Shown here: positions 49,401 to 60,644 of the stretch, in pieces
Layout: each line of letters opens with the position of its first letter
Position numbering within the stretch: the first letter of the stretch is position 1
NCBI GenBank assembly: GCA_008360955.1
Contig: LUCM01006167.1
Coordinates: 83,504-147,503, forward strand
Source of the DNA: Fasciolopsis buskii
Taxonomy: Eukaryota; Platyhelminthes; Trematoda; Plagiorchiida; Fasciolidae
DNA length: 64,000 nt
Reading direction: 5' to 3'
Made by a program: the position numbers and the translations under genes
The notes under the pieces: generated by a model
The model's input: the letters and a program-made list of their open reading frames with translations, nothing else
Database searches by the model: none
Told to the model about the DNA's origin: nothing

Positions 49401-52400
49401 CGGGCTTCACATACATGCATACATACATACATACATACACACATATACACGAGTGTAACACGGCGCAGGTTGCCGAATATGAATTACATTTTCCAAGATG
49501 AAAGTTGTCTCCGAAATGAGTAACGAAAAAGAACGCATTTCCAGAATTGAACGAAACTCACCCAAATTACTGCTGGACAAGGCGATCCAGAAAACCAACG
49601 ATACCACAATCATTCCGTTCACGGAGATTGTATAAAGGAACCACAAAGGTTGATATAGTATGATTCTTTCGTCAGCCCCTGAAAGAGCATATGCAATTCA
49701 ATTTCAACTCAGAAAAAAGAAATCGGACATTTTGATGAGCAATTTGTTTGAATCAAACACGTTCCCATAATTCTTTTTGTGTGTCACGAATACGTCTACA
49801 TCATCACTATGGTGGCCATCAAAGCAAACTGAACCACACAGGTCCTCGGCTGCTGATCGATACTATCAAACCTTGACGGACTGCGATGAACACATGTACC
49901 GTCGGGCTTTTGACCCGCTGGTATTGTGTTGAAATTCACCACACCTAGTTATCCAATTGCTAAGCCAATGTTTGTTTTACAAGTTTTCCCGTCATTTAGC
50001 AGTCTCCCATTTGTGGTGAAATGCAGAAAAAAGAGAAGTGGACATCCGCGCCCAGTAAACCTCCTAAATTTTCGATGTGTTTACTTTCCGATCCGCAATT
50101 GTCAAATAATTTTATTGAGTGAGACCAAGTCGACGAGAAACTAAATTTGTCCACTTATCACAAGTAAAACGTCTACATCGGTTTTCTATAATCAGCACTC
50201 GCTGGTCGATTAGTTAGACAGTTAGTTAGATTCACCGCTATTGATTGACCTTACCACGTGTCTTTTTCGTTCAGTCAATCGACTGATGTGATCAGTACGG
50301 ATTCGCCGCCATTTTGTTGACCTTTGACGAGGGCAACGGGTATGCCGACTCAACATCCACTATTCCCACATGTGACTTCCATTGACACATCTACTTCTTT
50401 CCGATTCAGGTGGTGTTCTTTTTTCCGTTTCACTGACTTTTCTGCCGGATTTGCCCTTTCTTTTCTGTTCCACTTCACTATTTTTGTCAGCTCGAACGCT
50501 CTGCTCGTTCATTAGGCCCTTCAGCGTGCTGATGTTAACGGTTTCAATGGATTGTTGCACTTGATTTTACAGGTCTTTTTCGCCTTCTTGGTAAATAAAT
50601 TATTTTTCTCGATCTGAATATATTCCCAGGGTTCTTTTCAAAGGTCTGTCGTCTGCAAAGTATACGCAGTCAACCTCGGTATCGTGACCGTCTTGTGTTG
50701 CACCAAGCGTTTGGAAATGTTCAAACGTTTTGTTGGAATTTCCAGTACCGAGTGGTTTTTAACAGATATGACCTGAGTTGAAATAAACAACTTTTTCTTT
50801 TTTTGATATTACAACTCCTGTCAAATTCATTCTAGGTTATCGGGTAGCTCTATCGGGTCGTATAATTAATTCACAGACGACGTAGACGTTTTGCGGTGCA
50901 TTATATTGGAAAATACTTGGTTTTTCCAACCCCGATTATGTTTACTAAGAGGGTGCCCGAAGCTGCCAAATAACTGGTGTGCCTACTAAACAGTAGGCAG
51001 CGGCTAATAAGCGATGGCCATAGACAGTCAAATGATCGGAAATCCTGTAATTTGCACGCATCACTACATCGCATTGAATCCATCGATTGAATACCAGTGC
51101 TTCGATTTCACCTGCATTAACCTCACCAACTGTGGACATTTTACCCGTGTAGGTTTTCGGTTCATCCAGTATTCAGAAAGGTTTGGAGCGCATTGATCTG
51201 CTACCACTGTTGCTGGAATCAAAATCGGGTAGAAATCTTGAAGGATTTCGTCTCCAACCGCAAAGCTTGGTGGGTGATGACCCGCTACGTCCATGGAGTC
51301 AGCTTTCCCTCTAGTAGTAAACAGTATTATATATATATATATATATATAGTCTGCAAATGCCTTTGCATAGCGGTAGTTTGTGTCCCAGGTTCTGAGATG
51401 ACTTCTGGTCCTCAACGCTTCCAGAATTACTTTTAATTAAGTGTGCGTCTCCATACGGTTCTCTAGTGGAAATCCCGCGCAATGCCTTCCACGGTCTGCG
51501 TCCGCACTAAAGTGATAGGAAGAAGGAGAATACCCGACACTATTCACTATGTCCATTTTTGGTAAATCTTGGAAAGATTACATACGAAGCATTGAACGTT
51601 ATGCTCGCAAGAATCTAAGGCGGAGGAGTGCAATGGGCAAGCAAGATGTCCAGCTCCATCGGAAAACTTTATGAACTGGGAAGCCAGCTACCAGGTCCCA
51701 GCAAGTTATTCTCAATTCATCCTTTTACCATTTAGATTTGGCCACTTGGACAATGACTTGGTTTAGAATCGCTTTAGTCAAATGTCTACCTCCATTTGTG
51801 CCACGGGATAGTGTTAATGCCACTGATGAACCGTCCATTTCCCTTGGACAACCGATGACGTAGATGTCGAGAACGGAAGAGCCAGGATATATGTGGTGAT
51901 TTCGGTACAATATTTCGTTTTCTTTCATTTTCTTTCTTTCTTTTCATCTATCACCATGGTTCCGATAGCACACGATTGGCCCATAAATTTGTAGGTCTGT
52001 CCGAGAATCTTGAAGTTCAAATGGATGATCGAATTCACGTTATTTGCCTAAAAGTTCTAACTGCTTTTCGTCTCAATAACTTCGCCGTTGGTCGAAATTT
52101 CGATACCATTTTCCAAGAAGCACTGACTTTAAATCAAATAATTATACTTGGAGATTTGTCAGACTCTATTGGCAGTTCCCGATAGGGCGATGGGCACAAG
52201 TTTTCTCTGAGATAGCTCGTTGTTACGTCTTGATCCTTAAGTCGGTTTTGTTCTGTACTTCAAGTCTCACATTCGCGACATCATGCTAACCTGGTAGTTC
52301 TAGTATAACAAACAAAGAAGCCATTAAGACAGTACGCCACATACATACGAATGAAAGGATAAAGTTTGACCTTTAATTTGAAAGCATGGCACAATACTCA

Positions 52401-55400
52401 CATGGAAAACTCAAATTCCGGATAATGCAATCTTTCTGAAGAGTACATTTGACTGACCGAGAAAACACTCTTGCTGAATTGCCTATTTGAAACTTCAAAT
52501 AGATTCGCTTGTACACATTCCTCATGATGATTGGAATTAAACTGTCGCGGGAATATAAGAACTCCAAACGAAACATACTCTCGGTTGTTAACGGCAGTGT
52601 TATCAAGTTAAACTGTAAACCACAATGCTTCCCCGTAAAGCGAGTTATTTGATGCAAGCAGCATGTTATGCATACAGATGGACTGACAGCATTTTCCTGG
52701 TATGATGACACAGGTGATATTTTACTGTCAACCGAATTGCGAAGAGTACCGGCGTAGAGACGGCTGAACAGAGCATCAAAGAGTACGCACATCTGATGGG
52801 TGGCCACAGTCCCAAAACTGGTCACGCCCTTCTTGGGTAAATTCTGCCTTTCCACTGGAATACACAACGAGTTCATTACAAGGGAAACTGGAACTCCGGG
52901 ACCGCCCGTTCTCTTTCTGAAGATTATTTTTGTCTAACCGGCAAAAGGCTTCCGGAAAATCCGTGCGCGGTTTTGTAACAGTGTCATCAGTCATGCACAA
53001 GCCTAGTGATTCGAAAGAAGCTATAGGGCTCAGCAACCAAAGTTGGTAATTTAGTCAACATCACGGGATACCAGCTCCTAGGCAACGGATTCGTATTTTC
53101 CAATCACCGGTCAGATTCCCTACATGAAAGGCCTCGGTTAATGGCGATCACATACATAAAGAATAATGTACCTAGTATTTTCGTTAATAAGGGAAACAGG
53201 AGTCAAAACTTGAGAGTTCCAGCAGCTTTTAGCGTTTATAATCGCTTACTGGGCCGGATTAACGTCTGCACAAAATAAAACACTCAGAATTTCCAGCAAC
53301 TTTACTTCTTGAATCTGTCGGTTGGGTCTCCACCTTTTGGTTTTATTTTATCATTTATTCCCGGTCGCTGGCACTGGCCAAACGGTTGTGGTCGTGGCGT
53401 TTGGACGTGGAGGTCGCGGGTTCGAGTCCTCCCACCGCCGGTCAACTTCCCTGCTTGGCAGCGTCCCCCTTCCTGAAAAATGATGTGCATTTTTATTTCA
53501 CTAATAAAAGAAGTAGACGGATAATAGATTAATGGAGTAACAGTGTGCATCGTTTTCAGGAAGGGGACCGCGGTCAACTGGGAAAGCTGACCGTCGGGTG
53601 GTGGACTTGAGCCAGCGATCTTCACGCCAGAGCGCCACGACCTTATCCGCTTGGCCACCGCCGGTCTGGATGCCATGACGAATAACTACTGGGCATTGTC
53701 TTGCTGTGGCTCAGGAGTCAATCGCTGTGACCGAATAGTCTTTCTCGTAGTTTAACAGTCATTTCACAGTTTGTCTGGTTCTCAAAGTTCGTAATCTGTG
53801 ATCGGCAACGGTTAAACTGGGTCTTTTGGGTCTTAAACTACAGAATTTCTGCTTTTATACCAGTGCTCATTTGCGCTTTCCTCACAGATGCCTCAGTGAT
53901 AAAAATGTTGTCTAGTTGTACAAAGTTCGTGCTCAGAACAGGATAAACTGGGTCTTGATATTCGTTAGACTTTCGTTTGTGAAGCGGCCCTATTGTAAGC
54001 TATTATCGGCGTACAATTCAATGTTTGTATCTTAACACTGATTCCTTGGAACTATTAGGTTGCACACTACATCAGGGCAACATAAACCTGGTGACAAGTG
54101 CGCTGTAATAACCCAGTTCTGTGCACCATGAATGCTGCACTTGTACACTCGCGAAACGAGTCGATTTCCAATTTCTCGACATGACCAAATCGCTTTTGGT
54201 GCGCCTGGATGAAAAGTGATCTACCTGGACATTTTTGCGTCTAGTTCAAGATTGCTGTGATTGATGTAGTCGCGTGACTGTTATCACCCGGTCTACACAT
54301 GATTGTGCCTCACATTGGCTTGACAAATACGGACCATGGAAGCGGATCCCATAATCTTTTGAAGTTCCAACGCAAAATTTCTACATTATTTAGGACCGGG
54401 TCGGTCAAATGAGCAAGCCAAGGACATGAAGTCATCCATCGCAGTTCTGTTTGCAAATTTTTTTGACATGTTCCCGTCCATATGAAGGTTCATTAAACGG
54501 AAAGGCCCCTTTTCTGCTTTCCGTTTGATTATTTTTATTTTGAAGACGCTAGATAATGGCGATCAACCTCATTTTCAGTGATTCATAGTCAAATCGTTAG
54601 GTCACATTAAACATGACTTTTACCAAATGAGACAGAGAATGAGGATAGTGTGGGGAGGGGGGTAAAAATTGGACTAGTCAAGAGTGGAAAAGGTTCACAC
54701 CCATGGTCCAGATCTGAATCCAGGCCAAAAGAAACAAGTATAATTAGCTTAACAAAACCCAATTCGCTCTTTAACGAATACAGCCCGGAAAATTTCTGAG
54801 GATGGCAATTTAGTCGTCTCCGATGTTTCATCGATAAGCCAGCGAAGTGCAAAGAAAGGGAGGATGCCAATAAGGTATAAAGTATCGAACTTTGCAGCCT
54901 TGTTCGCGGTTTAGCAGTTCACCTCTGTCCTGTGGGACTGTGTGTGCCGAGCAGCCATGCTCTTCTCCGAACGCGTATGCGAGCATCGTCCGCCTATACT
55001 GAACATATGGGCCATCACAGTAATTATCAATGCTGTTTGTTCACGTCAGACCACTGAGTGAATGTGACCGAAGCGTTCCATTCGACCTACAGTGTGCCAG
55101 TAAGATACTCAGGTTTACTCAAGTTTCTGGTTCCATAAACTGTAGAAGTTGTGAACGTATGTTTATATGATCCTTGTTTATAGGCCCAAAAACAATTTGC
55201 ACATGCACTAAAGCTTCCCCGACAAAAAAATAAGGCAATCAAACCAATTACATCTACTTATTTTGGTCCACAGTCAGAAGTGGACAACGTCCACTGTTTC
55301 TATTCTTGATTCACTCACGTGATCCCGTCACCGTTTCTTACCCACAGTTAGTTTTCGGTCATACGGAATGTGAATTAATGGTTTGATTATGAGAAAAGGC

Positions 55401-57109
55401 TTGCTCACTGCTTTGCGTGGCTTTCTCTGTATGTTCAGTAGGATAATCTGGGTAAACTTATGCTTTCTGAAACGTTAATGCCGGTGGTGCATAGGATTAC
55501 AAAAATGTTCCAAAACCAGGATAGTCTTTGGACGGGTTTTGAAGCAGACAACATGTTTCTCGAAGCCCAAACCAGTGAATTCAATAAGAAACGAATCGAG
55601 GATAGTAGCTTCTGTCTGTGCCCGTACAAAGAGTTAAGCCAACCAGTGATAAAAGACATCTCAATATTGTGATTTCTGAGTTTATCAGGAAGACAAAATT
55701 GGTAGAAAATACAATTAACTTCCTGGGAGCCTGTTGCTCTTCAGATCACTCAATCAACAAATATTCAATTAGGTCACGTATACAGTCGAACGAACTTCAA
55801 ACGTTCCAGTTAACTGAAAATTCGGAAACCAGTGCCTATAAATTCAGTCACAAAAGTGAATCATTTATGATGAAATATCTATGTAGCAAAATTACCAAAT
55901 ATTCACATCCGCCTTAAATGTAAACAACGGTATTCACCTGAAGGAGTTTACCTACTCATAAAAACAAACGTCTAGTTTGGAACTCAAGGTCATCGAAGAG
56001 GTCCAAGGTCCAAGCTAGTGGCGTATACAGAAACACAGTAGGACACGCCTAAATGCGCATACTTACTGGGGCTGCTACCTTGACGAGTGATGGGACGTTC
56101 GTTCAGTGGTCGGGAGCCATGAAACCTAACGGAATGAGTTGTAACCAACACAAATTTTTAATCCAATTTGGCAGTTTGATTCCCTTAATATAACATTTCT
56201 ACTGACTTCATTATTGTGGCGGATCGATTCTTTGCAGCAGTGAGGACTTAGCTTGGCCGACAGCTTCAGAATCACACATTCCCTTCAACCTTACTGATGT
56301 CGACTAGTCAACATTTTCACGAACGGGACGACATTGTTTTCGGCAATCATCGTCCATTTGACTACTTCTTATAATGACAGAACAAAGTACGTTACTTTTA
56401 CAAAGCGAATTACTGTCAATTATGGACAGACGAGTAAAGAAGAAAACTTGGAGGGGATCAGTCCCACCCGTAACATGCACCTAGAAACCGCATGATATTG
56501 GTCGATTGGTTACCCCTGGAGCATTGAATACTACACCTATCTCCAAAATCATACTTCCCAGTCCGATGGAAACACGTCACTTACGGGATTTCCATAGCAA
56601 GAAGATAGTAGTACACTGTTTACAACCAACTTATTTTTATATTTTTGCAGAGAGGCTCAGATTTTTGGTACCATTCAAAAAATTGGAGAGCAACGTAATA
56701 TATCGATCGGAAAACCACTAGAGACATTCGCGGGTATCAATTCTTTACAGTCATGATGGGTTTCTGGGAAGTAGATCGATCAGTAGGATAGTAAACATCC
56801 TAATCGGTGCACTGGCTAATTTCACACTGTTTTAATTTTCCTCATGATAATATTCACGGACAGCGCGGAAAGCGTTTCACTGGACTCACTTTGAGGACAG
56901 TTGTAAACCAGTGCATATACGGCCAATAGGAAAAAAGTCAACGTGAGCATCCCGAAAGCCCAGTTCGTGGCATAGAGAAACCAGATATACGTGCGATCGT
57001 CGTAGTAGTGATGAATCTCCCGCGGAATGTCAAATGAGACCCAAATGATAAATCCAATAGCCAGTAGAACTCGATAGACAACAAATAGCCACGGTTTCAT
57101 CCATAACCA
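39882..57109 (-). CDS. rolling-stone-like multi-pass membrane protein (5' exon missing)
   Basis: Three minus-strand exons join with matching phases: 57109-56890 (73 codons + 1 nt, donor CAAA|GTGAGT), 49678-49562 (acceptor CTCTTTCAG, donor TTTGG|GTGAGT) and 40204-39882 (acceptor ATTCTAG, stop TAG). The joined part is 219 aa with about six membrane helices: LFVVYRVLLAIGFIIWVSF; YIWFLYATNWAFGMLTLTF; PLWFLYTISVNGMIVVSLVF; SLAAALVVLDLCL; IHVLYPVLVGIVYSLFSYVF; ILTCLCVILFSFLMQVGL. The YR, TNW, HxLYP and YPGLNW signatures fit the rolling-stone family, known in Drosophila for a role in myoblast fusion; function here is inferred. The first exon found opens with Trp right after an acceptor, as expected for the family's N-terminal SQW motif, and a TGA lies just upstream in frame. 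So an upstream exon is expected but was not located. Introns of about 7.2 and 9.4 kb hold LINE, SINE, a scaffold gap and a duplication. Confidence 0.8.
41735..42730 (-). mobile_element. RTE/CR1-type LINE C-terminal fragments
   Basis: Within a rolling-stone intron. Minus-strand reading gives IAKTSRAFVNLRHI near 42650, then, 600 bp further, VRSLTVEDAWLLSVFEHRRL and NNDEVRRRVLGGDSR near 41760-41900. These match the block that follows the RT domain (LLYGCETWPVRVEDxRRLxVFEHR, then EVRRRVLG). The gap between the two blocks holds a family B SINE on the plus strand, so the LINE was probably split by insertion. Confidence 0.72.
42325..42460 (+). mobile_element. tRNA-headed SINE, family B, inside LINE debris
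   Basis: CTGGAGCTCGCGGATTCGAA followed by CCCTCCCGCC matches the 53.4 kb head (TGGAGGTCGCGGGTTCGAGT). A diverged tail, GGAACATGATATGCAGTTTT, follows. Confidence 0.6.
42735..44078. other. rolling-stone intron, no recognised element
   Basis: A tRNA-like string near 43400 (CCTCGTAGCCCAGCTAAAGG) is too weak to call. Confidence 0.4.
44079..45574 (+). repeat. first copy of a 1.5-kb direct duplication
   Basis: Matches 45585-47086 at an offset of 1506 bases, apart from a longer TA run in the second copy (44860-44891 here versus 46366-46402). It ends directly at the N gap. It contains a further TA run at about 44155-44170. The identical open frames in the two copies are by-products, not genes. Confidence 0.95.
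45575..45584. other. 10-N scaffold gap
   Basis: Ten Ns, a placeholder of unknown true length, placed exactly between the two copies of the duplication. Confidence 1.
45585..47086 (+). repeat. second copy of a 1.5-kb direct duplication
   Basis: Starts directly after the N gap and ends at 47086, where unique sequence continues. Six bases longer than copy 1, accounted for by three extra TA units. Confidence 0.95.
47087..49561. other. rolling-stone intron, unassigned
   Basis: Several overlapping open frames at 47214-47880 on both strands look like low-constraint repeat sequence. No domain recognised. Confidence 0.35.
49411..49440. repeat. (ATAC)n microsatellite
   Basis: Short tetranucleotide run just 3' of the middle rolling-stone exon, on the intron side. 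Confidence 0.85.
51064..51310 (-). CDS. candidate terminal coding exon, unknown protein
   Basis: Minus strand: acceptor-like CTACTAG near 51311, then an open frame (SMDVAGHHPPSFAVGDEILQ, DFYPILIPATVVADQCAPNL, SEYWMNRKPTR) to a TAG at 51064. A 33-nt segment at 51112-51144 has intron-like ends (GTAAAA..TGCAG) and can be kept or removed without changing frame. A second frame is open across 50945-51139. It lies in the 7.2-kb rolling-stone intron on the same strand as that gene. No family recognised. Confidence 0.28.
51329..51349. repeat. (TA)n microsatellite
   Basis: About ten TA units next to the candidate exon at 51064-51310. Confidence 0.9.
52402..52916 (-). CDS. candidate long internal exon of an unknown gene nested in a rolling-stone intron
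   Basis: Minus strand: acceptor AATAATCTTCAG, then 171 uninterrupted codons and a strong donor CCAT|GTGAGTATT; 515 nt in all. Visible stretches: VPVSLVMNSLCIPVERQNLP, FGTVATHQMCVLFDALFSRL, CCLHQITRFTGKHCGLQF, MFRLEFLYSRDSLIPIIMRN, VYKRIYLKFQIGNSARVFSR. The composition is that of a globular protein, with nine Cys and no membrane segment. It starts with one base and ends with one base of split codons, so it cannot be spliced between the rolling-stone exons (which need 2 nt at its start). It therefore belongs to another gene or a pseudogene. No family recognised. A shorter frame overlaps its first 140 bases. Confidence 0.45.
53378..53500 (+). mobile_element. SINE family B, plus copy of a tail-to-tail pair
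   Basis: TGGCCAAACGGTTGTGGTCG (A-box side), GTCGCGGGTTCGAGTCCTCC (B-box), GGTCAACTTCCCTGCTTGGC, then CCTTCCTGAAAAATGATGTG. Confidence 0.7.
53530..53672 (-). mobile_element. SINE family B, minus copy of a tail-to-tail pair
   Basis: The reverse strand gives GGCGGTGGCCAAGCGGATAA, a B-box-like GGCTCAAGTCC, GGTCAGCTTTCCCAGTTGAC and CCTTCCTGAAAACGATGCAC, then TTACTCCATTAAT. It faces the plus copy tail to tail with about 30 bp between them. Confidence 0.72.
53675..56889. other. rolling-stone intron 5' part, unassigned
   Basis: Plus frames at 55460-55672 and 55618-55917 are open but unrecognised. No repeat family was recognised. Confidence 0.35.
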
Positions 57110-57484
57110 CTGTCACGGAAAACCAGGTCCCAATGGAGAAAAGAACGGAACGAAAAATGAAGAACTATTTTGGGTATTGCATCAGGTTGTGCGTTGAAGC
57201 GGAACCATTCACTAAAAATCAATCTGGTTTTGATTTTCGACACTCGGTCCTTCTCTGTGTGTTCGAGCCTCGGTTGGCGTACAATGGACTTATACGGTTG
57301 ACTGTTTCTACTAGGAATCAAACAAGTTTAAATGTTCCAATGTTTCTTTGTGCTGAACTAGGCTTGTGTACGATGTGATGACCGGTTTCATAATACAAAC
57401 GAACTAGTTTACAGTAGTAAGAGATTTAAAGTGAATTTCCAAATGATTTGTCTTGTAGTGTCAAAATCCAACGTGCCGCGGAAA

Positions 57485-57640
57485 ATCATGGAAGCTCTGC
57501 ACAACTGTCTCATCCTTGTTATGAATCATCAGTAATGCATTGGGTCGCGCACCGGGGACAAACGATTGTAAGTCAAACACGAGGGATATGTACTGCTGAC
57601 GATTCTTAACAGGGATGAAACAGCTGTACAATGCTCCCAC
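57485..57640. mobile_element. SINE family A fold-back (minus then plus copy)
   Basis: 57485-57578 is a minus copy (reverse strand: GCATTACTGATGATTCATAA, CAAGGATGAGACAG). It is followed at once by a plus fragment at 57583-57640 (GATATGTACTGCTGACGATT, CAGGGATGAAACAGCTGTAC). The two share the body region in opposite orientation. Confidence 0.65.
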
Positions 57641-58602
57641 CATTTTCAACGGCAAGTTGGATAATGACAATGTATGACGAATCATTTACAAAATGACTTA
57701 ATTAACAGTTTTAAAGTGATAGATGTGCTACAAATCTCACGTGGTTTTACCACTATTGATTTGTTCGACATAGATGGTAGTATGCGTACGCTGCGATTCG
57801 ATAACAATTGCTGGGACCGTATGACTTTTCACGTCAGTAGATCGTGTCATCCCTGGTAATTCGAGGCTAGGATTCGCACATGTGCCTGCCATCTTCCACT
57901 GGAGGGATATGATCGATTAGTTGCTGCAGCGCCACTGCCCATACATCGATACCGATCCAAATGGTCTTTTTATATGGCTTTATTTGTGATCAAGTGTGCT
58001 TATATTTAAAGCAAATAAATACATCAGAATATCATTAAATTTTTTTTTCATTATCTTTGTGGAATATGTGGTCGCGTTATAGTAATTAGAAAATTTGAAA
58101 GCTCTTATATTGTTTTCGTATTGTTTCATTTCTGGTGAACGGTCGAACCGAATTTATGCGCAGACGACAGACCCATTTTTTTCGGTTTCTCGAGAATAAC
58201 TGTATCGAACAGAAAATGATTTTCAGCCTCCGGACAAATGTGCGTATCCTTGCTCACGTGAATCCGTCAATTTTGCCACCATAAGGTCGCGGCGGAACCA
58301 AATACTGCGTCTGCAGAAGCTTGGTGACCTTAGGAGTTTACTGAACACGGAAAGATTAGGTCAATTTATTTAAGGTCACATAACCACAGTTTATCTTATC
58401 CCACTGGGGTAGGATGGGAAATAACACCTACCACCTAGAGTGAAATTCGTTGGGAAAAACTCATCCTTTCTGCTCGAGATATTGATTTATTCCCATCAAA
58501 ATGGGAGAGGAACACCAAATCGCATGAGTTGTTTTCGGTTGAGGAGTGCAATGACGACAGGAATTAGTCGCGCCTCGTAGACTGCGAATCCAGATAAACC
58601 AT

Positions 58603-58628
58603 AGAGAGAGAGAGAGAGAGAGAGAGAG
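58603..58628. repeat. (AG)n microsatellite
   Basis: Thirteen AG units. Confidence 0.9.
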
Positions 58629-58967
58629 CGCCGGGCAGTGTTCGTAAACAACAGATAATGGAGGAGACGAGCAATTATGACCTGAAGCCATGCATTAAGT
58701 CAGGCTGCCATAGCGCAGCCCGATACTGTGTGATAAACAAGCAATGAGGCCTGAAAGATCTCCCCTAACGTTACTCTCAACCATCGACAGCCCTGTATTT
58801 TGCTATCTGTTTTTGGTTAGGTTTTGCTGGGTGAAAGCAGTTATAATAATAATAACAATCATGGAAAAAAGAAAAAATCCGAGGGTGATATCGCAGGGGG
58901 GAGGCAATCAGAATCTTTGGAGGAATAGCACAATAACGAACTAATTGGTCTGAGTGATTGATCAAAC

Positions 58968-58999
58968 ATAATAATAATAATAATAATAATAACAATAAT

Positions 59000-59046
<47 letters not shown>
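58968..59046. repeat. (AAT)n microsatellite
   Basis: About 26 units with small interruptions near 58992-59003; the longest simple repeat in the window. Confidence 0.95.
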
Positions 59047-60601
59047 GAGTATTACAGGATACTAAACCGGTTTATTTTCGGTGAAGTGCATGAACTTAAC
59101 GTTGAATAGTATTAACCACCGGTACCAGCAGTTCACACATGGACACATTACGAGTGTCACAACTGTTTCATCTACTGTCGATAACCTTGAGATGAAGAAC
59201 AGAGTACCCGTTTGTGCCTTTTTAGGCCCATACACGGGAAATCCGCATCGTGTTTCGTTTTGGTTTGTTCGTCTTTATGTGAAGGAAGCATTCAGATTGA
59301 TGCCAAGATTTTTTTATTTTACCCCTTTATTAAATTAGTGTTGAAAGGAGTGTGCCAAGTAAGTATGAGGCCAGTGGTGGAAGAAATCAAATTGGCCACA
59401 CACATGATATTACTCATTTGACCACAGCCAATCATCGTTTCGTGTGGGAATGTCTCGACCCATTGTGGAGTAAATGCCTCATTCGGAAAATAAACTGCAA
59501 ACTCTCGAGAGGAATACGGTGTTAAATAACCGAAATCAATGATCAATACATTTTAATCTGCTTCAATAGGTGAATTCATTACCCTCTTCAAATGGTATCC
59601 CACGCAGATACACGTTTGTTATTTTCGCATAGCAAACCGAAACATGCGGTGCATCCAATCCGGTGGTTCTGGAGAATTCGGTAGACTTACTCTTCCAAGA
59701 CCTCGGCTCCTAGAATTTCAAATTCAAATATGTAGTTGTCTGGTTTGTCGATCCAACAGAAACTGCCCCGTCAACTTGTTTCGTAGACCATCCAAACTTG
59801 CAATGGGAAATAATTTCAAGGCCATATCGCATCAATCGTTAAACCGGTTTGATCGGCCACATATTTGCATGCTTTAGGCAAAGGCTATCTCCGGGTTGTT
59901 GGGATATGTATCTAGTCTGATTTGTGATCCTAACAAACACCGATTCTAAATTAATTCATCATTCACGGTGTACACTTAAATGACTAACAAAAACCATGAA
60001 AACATACATTGTACATCTGAATTATCTTTGTGAAAAAACATCGACACTGTACAACCATCACCCCCCCCCCCGGCCCCCGAAATTCGGCTCGATGTGATTC
60101 GAAGGCGAAAGACTGTAGGACGAACGTCATGGGTGTAAGGCTAACTGGGCTAGTTCATCACGATGTATTGAAATTTAACGGTGTTATCTGTCACGGACTA
60201 TTGCCCATTTTGTGATCGACCTCTAGGTGATGCGTGATCACGGTACGAGAAGAGAATACATGACAAACAATCATGCAGAGAAGTCGGTTTTCTTATGGAG
60301 TCTGATCACTTGATGCGTAATCGTTCGTAAGCATGGAAAATCCAACAAGAACTAGATGGGATATCAAATGGTGAAGTTCATCAAAGTGTTGACAACCGGC
60401 CCGAGCAAAACACCAGTTACGATGTCCGACCACAGTCGTTTGTCACGTGTTCGCATCGTAATGGGAGCTCGATGGCTAGGTACTAGTGATGACTTCCAAT
60501 GACTCGGATGAAACAGCTCTATGACGAGTGTCCCCGAGATTTTTAATAGCCAGATGGGCAAAGATTCTGCACGAGGAACTGCTTGCGAATTAATACAAAC
60601 C

Positions 60602-60603
<2 letters not shown>

Positions 60604-60643
<40 letters not shown>
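60604..60643. repeat. (AAT)n microsatellite
   Basis: About 13 uninterrupted units. Confidence 0.95.

Positions 60644-60644
<1 letters not shown>

Noticed and set aside
49407..49646. Reading the middle rolling-stone exon as an unspliced 79-codon gene
   Set aside because: The frame runs on past a strong GTGAGT donor into an ATAC microsatellite; only 49562-49678 is coding.
51976..52185. Plus frame with IIILGDLSDSIGSS, resembling a LINE endonuclease GDFN block
   Set aside because: Only one weak motif matches and no neighbouring endonuclease or RT block was found.
53388..53460. Functional tRNA gene suggested by A/B boxes
   Set aside because: The head is followed by a SINE body and tail shared with other loci, and no full cloverleaf was evident.
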